A DNA stretch of 13,354 nt, taken from positions 1 through 13,354 of the forward strand of contig RFIV01000338.1 in the NCBI GenBank assembly GCA_003695085.1, written 5' to 3'. Each line of letters starts with the position of its first letter. Within the stretch, counting starts at the first letter, position 1. Below the pieces are notes generated by a model that was given only the letters and a program-made list of their open reading frames with translations, did no database searches and was not told the origin of the DNA. Of the stretch, positions 1 to 5,631 are shown piece after piece. This DNA is from Gammaproteobacteria bacterium. GTDB lineage: Bacteria; Pseudomonadota; Gammaproteobacteria; Pseudomonadales; Oleiphilaceae. The position numbers and the translations under genes were made by a program.

Positions 1-1
1 C

Positions 2-400
2 CGCCAGCACGATCATGCCCAGGCTGACGCATTGCGCTATGCGATCACGCTCCTGTACCTGGAAACCAAGCTCAACAAGCGTCCGGCACTGCTGGAACGC
101 ATCGGCGAACATCTTGACCGGCTTGGCACGCCAGAACGGGATATGCTTCAGGCACCGGAAACGCTGCAGGCACTGGCAGAAGCCTATACCGATACCATCG
201 GAACCCTGCCACAGCGGGTGCGGGTCGTCGGAGACCCCCAGTTTCTCAAGCCCCGGGAAAGCGCCAACCGGGTACGGGCCCTGCTGCTGGGGGGCATTCG
301 GGCGGCCCGGCTCTGGCGACAGGTCGGTGGCCGCCGCTGGCACCTTCTGTTTCGTCGACGCCGGCTTCTGGACTCCTGCGACGCATTACTCCGCCGGTGA
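2..400 (+). CDS. hflD: HflD family protein (5' end outside window)
   Basis: This is the C-terminal 132 codons of a gene that starts before the window; the frame is open from base 2 to a TGA at 398-400. The visible protein begins RQHDHAQADALRYAITLLYLE and is mostly helical and Arg/Leu-rich, as in HflD. HflD is a small membrane-associated protein of about 200 residues, known in E. coli for its effect on lambda lysogenization by interacting with CII. Its cellular role is unclear. The assignment rests on sequence resemblance (for example LETKLNKRPALLERIG) and on position: hflD lies directly upstream of purB in many Gammaproteobacteria, usually after mnmA, which would lie off the left edge. The TTG at 32 is an internal codon, not the start. 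The stop is 54 bp from purB, so transcription may continue into purB. Confidence 0.88.
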   Translation, partial: RQHDHAQADALRYAITLLYLETKLNKRPALLERIGEHLDRLGTPERDMLQAPETLQALAEAYTDTIGTLPQRVRVVGDPQFLKPRESANRVRALLLGGIRAARLWRQVGGRRWHLLFRRRRLLDSCDALLRR

Positions 401-413
401 GGCGTGGTATAAT
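386..413 (+). promoter_or_regulatory. Extended -10 promoter for purB
   Basis: A perfect TATAAT at 408-413 is preceded by TGG at 405-407, giving an extended -10 element. The best -35 is only TTACTC at 386-391 (16 bp spacer), inside the end of hflD. The extended -10 would make up for this weak -35. Transcription would start near 420 and leave a leader of about 35 nt before the purB ATG at 455. This suggests purB, roxA and the GNAT gene can be expressed independently of hflD. I saw no PurR-type operator overlapping it. Confidence 0.6.
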
Positions 414-454
414 CCCCGCCCCGTTTTACTGCTTGCCAACCAGGAAAGTTCAAC

Positions 455-1843
455 ATGGTTCTCAATACGCTGACTGCGCTGTCGCCCGTCGATGGCCGCT
501 ATGCCGACAAGGTTCACCCGCTGCGCAACTGGTTCTCCGAATACGGCCTGATTCGTGCCCGCGTGGAGGTGGAAATCCGCTGGCTTCAACAACTGTCCCG
601 CCACCCGGAGATTCATGAACTGCCAGCTTTCAGCGACGAAACCCATGCCTGGCTGGACGCACTGGTAGAAGGCTTTGCTGAAGCCGATGCGCAACGCATC
701 AAGGACATCGAGCGCACGACCAATCACGACGTCAAGGCGGTTGAGTACTTCATCAAGGAACAGTTTGATCGCAACGATGCACCGGAAGAACTCGGTGCAG
801 CAAAGGAGTTCGTACACTTTGCCTGCACCTCCGAAGACATCAACAACCTGTCTCACGGCCTGATGCTCAAGGGAGGACTGGCCGAAACCATTCCCTTCAT
901 GCAGCGCATCATCGACACACTCACCGATCTGTCCGAGAATACGGCGGACGTACCGATGCTGTCGCGCACGCACGGACAGACCGCCTCCCCCACCACGGTC
1001 GGCAAGGAACTGGCCAACGTAGTCTATCGGCTCAAGCGTCAGCTGCGCCAGATCCAGCAGGTGGAGCTGCTTGGCAAGATCAACGGTGCTGTCGGTAACT
1101 ACAATGCACACCTGAGCGCTTACGAAAACATAGACTGGGAAGCCAACGCCCGCGACTTCGTCACGTCATTGGGTCTGACCTGGAATCCCTACACCACCCA
1201 GATTGAGCCGCATGACTACATTGCCGAGCTGTTTGACGCGATTTGCCGCTTCAACACCATCCTGATTGACCTGGATCGGGACATCTGGGGCTATATCTCG
1301 CTGGGTTATTTCAAACAGCGCGTGGTTGCCAACGAAGTGGGTTCTTCGACCATGCCGCACAAGGTCAACCCCATCGACTTTGAAAACAGCGAAGGCAACC
1401 TCGGCATTGCCAATGCACTCATGACCCACCTGGCACAAAAGCTGCCCATCAGCCGCTGGCAGCGTGACCTGACCGACTCGACGGTACTGCGTACGCTGGG
1501 TGTGGGCCTGGCACACAGCCTCATTGCCTATCAGGCCACCCTGAAGGGTCTGGGCAAGCTGGAGCTGAACTCTGCGCGTGTAGCAGAAGATCTGGACAAT
1601 GCCTGGGAAGTGCTGGCCGAACCGGTGCAGACAGTCATGCGCCGTTTTGGTGTCGAGCAGGCTTATGAAAAGCTCAAGGCTTTCACCCGAGGCAAGGCCA
1701 TCAACGCGGAAACCATGCGTGAATTCATTGACAGCCTGGACCTGCCGGAAGCAGCCAGGGATGCGCTGCGGGCACTGACTCCGTCCGCCTATACCGGTAA
1801 CGCTGCACAGCAGGCGCGTCGCATTCGCGAGACGCAAGGCTGA
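455..1843 (+). CDS. purB: Adenylosuccinate lyase
   Basis: PurB (462 aa; E. coli 456 aa) acts twice in purine synthesis in the cytoplasm. It releases fumarate from SAICAR to give AICAR and from adenylosuccinate to give AMP. The fumarase/aspartase superfamily signature GSSTMPHKVNP lies at residues 296-306 on the flexible loop carrying the catalytic serine (S297, matching E. coli S295). The general acid region SRTHGQT is present with H173 (E. coli H171), and the substrate-binding TSEDINN block is also clear. It is the long E. coli-type PurB. The ATG at 455 has an AGGAA ribosome site at 442-446 and gives the family's usual N-terminus (LTALSPVDGRY). The stop TGA shares its last base with the ATG of roxA, so the two are translationally coupled. 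Confidence 0.98.
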   Translation: MVLNTLTALSPVDGRYADKVHPLRNWFSEYGLIRARVEVEIRWLQQLSRHPEIHELPAFSDETHAWLDALVEGFAEADAQRIKDIERTTNHDVKAVEYFIKEQFDRNDAPEELGAAKEFVHFACTSEDINNLSHGLMLKGGLAETIPFMQRIIDTLTDLSENTADVPMLSRTHGQTASPTTVGKELANVVYRLKRQLRQIQQVELLGKINGAVGNYNAHLSAYENIDWEANARDFVTSLGLTWNPYTTQIEPHDYIAELFDAICRFNTILIDLDRDIWGYISLGYFKQRVVANEVGSSTMPHKVNPIDFENSEGNLGIANALMTHLAQKLPISRWQRDLTDSTVLRTLGVGLAHSLIAYQATLKGLGKLELNSARVAEDLDNAWEVLAEPVQTVMRRFGVEQAYEKLKAFTRGKAINAETMREFIDSLDLPEAARDALRALTPSAYTGNAAQQARRIRETQG

Positions 1844-3003
1844 TGAAACTCGATCTGGGGGTGGATCAACAGACCTTCCTGGCCGATTTCTGGCAAAAGC
1901 AGCCCTGCCTCATCCGGGGCGGCCTGAGCGGGTTCACCTTTGACCTGGATGCCAATGACCTGGCCGGTCTGGCCACTGCCCCGCAAGTTGAGTCCCGACT
2001 CATCTGGGAGATGCTGGACGGTCAACCCTGGCAGCCAGAACACGGACCTTTCGATGAAGAGAAGCTCGCATCCCTTCCCGAAAGCGGCTGGACGTTGCTG
2101 GTACAGGGGCTGGACCACTGGCATCGCCCCCTGGCACGCCTGCTGGATCTGTTTCGCTTCATCCCCAACTGGCGTCTGGATGACATCATGGCGTCTGTCT
2201 CCCCGGACGGCGCCAGCGTCGGCCCGCACTTTGACTACTACGATGTCTTCCTGATCCAGGCCGAAGGGCGCAAACGTTGGGAAATCGGCCCCATATGTGA
2301 CATCAATACCCCAAGGCTGGACGGTACCCCGCTGCGGATTCTTGAAGACATGCAGTCGCAGCATAGCTGGACGGTTGAGCCGGGTGATATCCTTTACCTG
2401 CCATCCGGTTATGCCCACCACGGCGTGGCAGAAGGGCTTTCCATTACGCTCTCGGTCGGATTCCGCTCTCCGACGCTGCAGGAAACGGCCTCGGCCTGGC
2501 TTGATCTGCTGGATCTGGACAACCTTCCTCCATTGCACGTCGCAGACGGGCTGAAGCAGCCCCAAACCCATCCGGGCTGGCTCGACCCACGGGTCTGCGA
2601 GCAGGTACGCGAATCGCTCATCTCGGAGCTGCTCACACCTGCACGCATCACCCGCACCTTACTGCGCCTGTCAACCGAACCCAAGACCTCCGACATTGTG
2701 GTGCCGGCCGAAACGCCTTTGAGCACCGACGAGGTGGAACAGCGTCTGGATCAGGATTGGTTCTGGAACGAGGGGTCTCGCTTTGTATATACGCAGGACG
2801 GAGACGAGCTGCTTCTCGCGGCTGATGGCACCTTGTTTACGCTGCCCCTGGCGCTGCAAGGCGTTGCTGCAGCCGTGAGCGATTGCAGCCAACCCGACTT
2901 CGTACCCGCGATACAGGAGCTGTCGCCCGATCATCGGGAGCTGGCCTTGTCCGTCCTCACACAACTTGTCAACCAGGGCTCGCTGGTCTCGGAGCGTCCA
3001 TGA
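1843..3003 (+). CDS. roxA: Ribosomal protein uL16 3-hydroxylase (cupin, 2-oxoglutarate oxygenase)
   Basis: The product (386 aa; E. coli YcfD/RoxA 373 aa) is a JmjC-like Fe(II)/2-oxoglutarate dioxygenase that hydroxylates an arginine of ribosomal protein L16. The N-terminal cupin shows the iron-binding HxD at H129/D131 (GPHFDYYDVF) and the distal His at H192 (LPSGYAHHG), matching E. coli H125, D127 and H187. The block DDIMASVSPDGASVGPHFD is characteristic of this family. The C-terminal part, from about residue 220, should hold the dimerization and winged-helix regions and has no metal motif. The gene begins on the last base of the purB stop codon and overlaps the next gene by 4 bp (ATGA), so it sits mid-operon. 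Linkage of a ribosome-modifying enzyme to purB places it among growth and translation genes. Confidence 0.93.
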   Translation: MKLDLGVDQQTFLADFWQKQPCLIRGGLSGFTFDLDANDLAGLATAPQVESRLIWEMLDGQPWQPEHGPFDEEKLASLPESGWTLLVQGLDHWHRPLARLLDLFRFIPNWRLDDIMASVSPDGASVGPHFDYYDVFLIQAEGRKRWEIGPICDINTPRLDGTPLRILEDMQSQHSWTVEPGDILYLPSGYAHHGVAEGLSITLSVGFRSPTLQETASAWLDLLDLDNLPPLHVADGLKQPQTHPGWLDPRVCEQVRESLISELLTPARITRTLLRLSTEPKTSDIVVPAETPLSTDEVEQRLDQDWFWNEGSRFVYTQDGDELLLAADGTLFTLPLALQGVAAAVSDCSQPDFVPAIQELSPDHRELALSVLTQLVNQGSLVSERP

Positions 3004-3953
3004 TTGCCCACACGCGCATTCTGAGGTGGGACGCGCCGGAACAGGCTCATCTGAAAGCCATCCGTCAGCGTGTTTTCATCGAGGAGCAGGGTGTTCCGGA
3101 AGCGCTCGAATGGGACGCCGACGATACGCACGCCCTGCACTTTCTCTATTACCACGCTGATAACACACCCGCTGCCTGCGCCCGACTCATCGAGGATGGC
3201 AAGCAGGCTCGCATTGGACGAATGGCGGTGTTGCCCGAGTATCGGAATCGAGGTATTGCCCGAAGTTTGCTGCGTTACGTTCTGGCCTACGCCCGTTCAG
3301 AGCAGATCGAGCGTATCACGCTGTCTGCACAGCGCTACATCACGCACTTGTACGCATCAGAAGGCTTTGAACCGGTGGGTGCGCCTTATGATGAAGCCGG
3401 TATACCGCACCAGAAAATGCGCCTGGTTCTGCGTGATACCCCATCCAGCACCCCTCTGAAACTGGGAGAAGATCCCGAGAGCCACAAGATACAGCACTGG
3501 GATGATGTTGCGAGCCACCTGGTGCGACTCATCGAACAGTGCCAGTATCAGCTGCTTCTGGTCACCGACCATTTGCCGGCCCAGTTGTTTGACAGCCCGG
3601 TCATTGTGAATCAGATCAAGGCACTGGCCCGCGGCCGACACCAGCCCGCTGTCCGCATGGTGATCCGCAACCCCGCGCGCTGCATGCAACAGAGCGGATC
3701 GATCTACCCGTTGCTCGGACGACTCTCCAGCGGCATTGAGCTCCGCCAACCGCCACCCGAGCTGGATGAAACGGACTGGCCCCAGTACGCGATCATTGAT
3801 GATGTCGGCGTGCTCTACCAGCACCGGCACGAGGTGCCAGAGGGTTTTGTCTACTACCGCAATCCCGCGCGCGCACGCAATCTGACTGAGCGCTTTGACG
3901 CGCTGTTCAACCGCTCACACACCAGCCCCGAGTTTCGTCAGCTCTCCCTCTGA
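3000..3953 (+). CDS. GNAT acetyltransferase with C-terminal PLD-like/DUF7931-type domain
   Basis: This 317-aa protein has two parts. Residues 1-145 are a GNAT acyltransferase: RVFIEEQGVP near the start is typical of the ElaA/YjcF-like branch, and RMAVLPEYRNRGIARSLL (residues 74-91) is the acetyl-CoA pyrophosphate loop. The linker at about 146-162 is polar. Residues about 163-317 resemble the domain found C-terminal to GNATs in Pseudomonas-like bacteria (DUF7931, phospholipase-D-like fold without an obvious HKD motif), including QYAIIDDVGVLYQHR and the Arg-rich YYRNPARARNLTERFDALF. The substrate is unknown. The frame is open further upstream, but the ATG at 3000 overlaps the roxA stop (ATGA), has GGAG at 2991-2994, and gives the family N-terminus. 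The 3' end overlaps the convergent gene by 16 bp. The fold is secure; the role is not. Confidence 0.85.
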   Translation: MIAHTRILRWDAPEQAHLKAIRQRVFIEEQGVPEALEWDADDTHALHFLYYHADNTPAACARLIEDGKQARIGRMAVLPEYRNRGIARSLLRYVLAYARSEQIERITLSAQRYITHLYASEGFEPVGAPYDEAGIPHQKMRLVLRDTPSSTPLKLGEDPESHKIQHWDDVASHLVRLIEQCQYQLLLVTDHLPAQLFDSPVIVNQIKALARGRHQPAVRMVIRNPARCMQQSGSIYPLLGRLSSGIELRQPPPELDETDWPQYAIIDDVGVLYQHRHEVPEGFVYYRNPARARNLTERFDALFNRSHTSPEFRQLSL

Positions 3954-4243
3954 TCACTGCTGCGTACGCGAATCGCCTGTTGCCGCTTCGCCCAGGCAGC
4001 CCAGCGAGAAAAGAAAAGATAGTTGGGTATTGCAACCAGGAAGACGGTTTCGATAACCATGCCCATGGGCACCAGCCAGGCCAGCAGGGACAGCGCCAGC
4101 ACCGTCATGCGAAAGGCATCCCGGCATAACACATACTGCTCACGTTCGCTGAGTCCGCTCAGCGGAATCCAGCGCGACAGCCAGTTCATGAAATAGGTAT
4201 CCCGGCGGCCCTCCAGCAGGACCCTTTCGCGTGGTGTGAGCAT
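3938..4243 (-). CDS. Small membrane protein of unknown function
   Basis: I do not recognise this 101-aa protein. It has a basic, amphipathic N-terminus (MLTPRERVLLEGRRDTYF), then one long or two short hydrophobic helices at about residues 46-79 broken by proline and glycine (LLAWLVPMGMV, then VFLVAIPNYLFF). It ends in a positively charged tail (RWAAWAKRQQAIRVR). This suggests an inner-membrane protein with cytoplasmic basic ends. The frame extends 13 codons further upstream, but the ATG at 4243 is preferred: GGGGGAG lies 5 nt before it and the extra residues look unlike a protein N-terminus. Its last 16 bases overlap the 3' end of the convergent GNAT gene. It is 122 bp downstream of the LysR gene, separated by a candidate operator, so it probably has its own promoter. 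Confidence 0.7.
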   Translation of the reverse strand: MLTPRERVLLEGRRDTYFMNWLSRWIPLSGLSEREQYVLCRDAFRMTVLALSLLAWLVPMGMVIETVFLVAIPNYLFFSRWAAWAKRQQAIRVRSSDQRES

Positions 4244-4248
4244 GGCAT

Positions 4249-4255
4249 CTCCCCC
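4249..4255 (-). promoter_or_regulatory. Ribosome binding site that sets the start of the small membrane gene
   Basis: On the minus strand GGGGGAG lies 5 nt before the ATG at 4243. The alternative ATG at 4282 has no purine-rich site before it and falls next to the inverted repeat at 4281-4298. This favours the shorter 101-aa product. Confidence 0.6.
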
Positions 4256-4280
4256 TACAGACGCTTTAGACCAAATCAGC

Positions 4281-4298
4281 ATTAGACTTTAGTCTAAT
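4281..4298. promoter_or_regulatory. Perfect 8-bp inverted repeat, candidate repressor operator
   Basis: ATTAGACT and AGTCTAAT face each other across a TT spacer, giving an 18-bp near-palindrome 38 bp upstream of the small membrane gene's start. The size and tight spacing suit a homodimeric TetR- or MarR-type repressor. On the minus strand it contains TCTAAT, a 5/6 match to a -10 hexamer, so a bound protein would block RNA polymerase. No TetR gene is in the window. The LysR product encoded upstream usually prefers T-N11-A sites, so it is not an obvious binder. Confidence 0.45.
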
Positions 4299-4329
4299 AC
4301 CTTTGGTTGTTTTTTGCTCACTCACAAGT

Positions 4330-4344
4330 GTAAAAGTTTGTAAC
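4330..4344. promoter_or_regulatory. CpxR-like direct repeat
   Basis: GTAAA-N5-GTAAC on the plus strand differs by one base from the enterobacterial CpxR consensus GTAAA-N5-GTAAA. It lies about 90 bp upstream of the start codon of the small membrane gene and about 45 bp upstream of the palindrome, a reasonable place for an activator. A match this short can arise by chance in AT-rich intergenic DNA, and no CpxR gene is visible here. Confidence 0.25.
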
Positions 4345-4365
4345 ACAAGCTGCCGAGAAGGCGAA

Positions 4366-5325
4366 TCAATCCAGCGCCCGGACTTCCTCTTCCTCCCGGT
4401 TCGCTTGCTCATAAATGAGGTTTCGAAGCCATATATGGTCAGGATTGTGCTGAAGCAACGGACTCCAGGCCATTTTCAGCTCGATCTCGGGGATCGGAAA
4501 AGGCACCTCCCGAATCACCAGCTCCGGATTATCGCGTTGGAGCAATGCGGCGCGAGTGGGCAGCGTGGCAATGAGATCGTGGTGCTGAGCAAGCAGGCTG
4601 GCCACCTGATAGTGCCGGGTAAAGACGCTGATCTGCCGGGTCTTGCCAAGCTTGGACAGGGCATCATCAACCCAACCCAGCCGCTGAACATCCTTGGGGT
4701 TCATACCCACGCCCACGCCAAACCCGGTCTTGCTGACCCAGATATGCTTGGCCTTGAGATAGTTCTCCAGCGTGAAATCGTACACAAGCGGGTTATGAAC
4801 ACTGAGCAGGCAGGAGAACGTGTCTCGCCAGACGGTTTTCTGATGAAAGGACTGCGGAATCTTGTCGAAGCGGTTGATGGCCATGTCCACCCGCCCCTGT
4901 TCCACATCGTGAAAGGCGACATCCGACGGCGTGAGAATATCGAGAATGACATTGGGCGCAACTTTTCGAATCCGCCCCAGCACCCGTGGAATCAGGGCAC
5001 TTTCTGCATAATCACTGGCCATGATGCGAAATACGCGCTGGCTGGTCGCCGGATTGAACCGCGTCTTGGGCTGAACAATCAGCTCGACCTGATCCAGCAC
5101 CTGCCGAACACGCGGATGCAGTTCCAGTGCCCGCTCGGTGGGCATCATGCCATCACTGGTTCGAATCAGCAGCGGATCATCAAACACATCGCGCAGCCTC
5201 TTGAGCACATTGCTCATCGCTGGCTGGGTGATGCCGGTCAGCCCTGCCGCACGGGTGACGTTTTTCTCGCGTAACAGCGCATCGAGATAAACCAGGAGAT
5301 TGAGATCAATACGGGAAAGATCCAT
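4366..5325 (-). CDS. LysR-family transcriptional regulator
   Basis: A 319-aa regulator of standard LTTR length. The winged helix-turn-helix is at residues 9-68 (NLLVYLDALLREKNVTRAAGLTGITQPAMSNVLKRLRDVFDDPLLIRT), with the family pattern of AA...L..TQPA.S..L.RL. The rest is a type 2 periplasmic-binding-protein effector domain. The N-terminal wording (IDLNLLVYLDALL, SDGMMPTERA) fits the NodD/LinR/LeuO-like branch. The effector and targets are unknown. No divergent partner exists; instead tRNA-Glu lies 65 bp upstream in the same orientation, and the small membrane gene lies 122 bp downstream. A likely -10, TATACT (5/6), lies about 50 bp before the ATG with only a poor -35. Family is certain; target genes are not. 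Confidence 0.92.
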   Translation of the reverse strand: MDLSRIDLNLLVYLDALLREKNVTRAAGLTGITQPAMSNVLKRLRDVFDDPLLIRTSDGMMPTERALELHPRVRQVLDQVELIVQPKTRFNPATSQRVFRIMASDYAESALIPRVLGRIRKVAPNVILDILTPSDVAFHDVEQGRVDMAINRFDKIPQSFHQKTVWRDTFSCLLSVHNPLVYDFTLENYLKAKHIWVSKTGFGVGVGMNPKDVQRLGWVDDALSKLGKTRQISVFTRHYQVASLLAQHHDLIATLPTRAALLQRDNPELVIREVPFPIPEIELKMAWSPLLQHNPDHIWLRNLIYEQANREEEEVRALD

Positions 5326-5390
5326 GCACCGCTCTTGATTCAGAATGAATAGTGTTCAGAGAGTATAACGCATGTGCAGGATGGAAAAGA

Positions 5391-5466
5391 TGGCGTCCCC
5401 TAGGGGAGTCGAACCCCTGTTACCGCCGTGAAAGGGCGGTGTCCTAGGCCTCTAGACGAAGGGGAC
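5391..5466 (-). tRNA. tRNA-Glu (anticodon TTC)
   Basis: 76 nt including an encoded CCA end. On the minus strand the acceptor stem GTCCCCT pairs with AGGGGAC, the D-arm is TCGTCTAGAGGCCTAGGA, the anticodon arm CCGCC-CTTTCAC-GGCGG carries TTC, and the T-arm has GGTTCGACTCC. It is nearly identical to E. coli tRNA-Glu. It is the second gene of a two-tRNA transcript, 9 bp after tRNA-Ala. Confidence 0.98.
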
Positions 5467-5475
5467 GCTAGGAAG

Positions 5476-5551
5476 TGGTGGAGCCAAGGAGGATCGAACT
5501 CCTGACCTCAACGCTGCCAGCGTTGCGCTCTCCCAGCTGAGCTATGGCCCC
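5476..5551 (-). tRNA. tRNA-Ala (anticodon GGC)
   Basis: 76 nt including an encoded CCA end. On the minus strand the acceptor stem GGGGCCA pairs with TGGCTCC and contains the G3:U70 wobble pair that identifies alanine tRNAs. The anticodon arm is CAACG-CTGGCAG-CGTTG with GGC at the centre, and the T-arm holds GGTTCGATCC equivalents (GAGTTCGATCCTC). It is the first gene of the pair and reads GCC/GCU codons. Confidence 0.98.
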
Positions 5552-5571
5552 ACATCAAGTAACGGGTGCGT

Positions 5572-5600
5572 ATATTATGGATCCGCCCCCGGGTCGTCAA
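5572..5600 (-). promoter_or_regulatory. Promoter of the tRNA-Ala/tRNA-Glu operon
   Basis: On the minus strand a good -35, TTGACG (5595-5600), is followed after 17 bp by TAATAT (5572-5577), or after 15 bp by the better match CATAAT (5574-5579). The bases just downstream are GC-rich (ACGCACCCG), like the discriminators of stringently controlled stable-RNA promoters. Transcription would begin about 15 nt before mature tRNA-Ala. Confidence 0.6.
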
Positions 5601-5631
5601 CCCCTTTTTCAAAAAAATTTCGGGCACCCTC

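Noticed and set aside
386..1111. A 241-codon minus-strand frame opposite hflD and purB
   Set aside because: It is antisense to highly conserved purB and has no independent support.
4303..5274. A 323-codon open frame on the plus strand, slightly longer than the LysR gene it overlaps
   Set aside because: It is antisense to a clear LysR regulator with an intact helix-turn-helix. The plus-strand translation has no recognisable domain, and its first codon falls in intergenic DNA without a good ribosome site.
5391..5551. tRNA genes as an integration site for a genomic island
   Set aside because: There is no integrase, no repeat of the tRNA 3' end within the window, and the flanking genes look chromosomal.
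5603..5630. Possible intrinsic terminator after the GGDEF-EAL gene (GGGTGCCC before a T7 run on the minus strand)
   Set aside because: The GGG/CCC arms leave only a 2-nt loop, and a longer pairing with GCACCC inside the coding region needs a loop of about 30 nt. The T-run alone is not enough to call a terminator.
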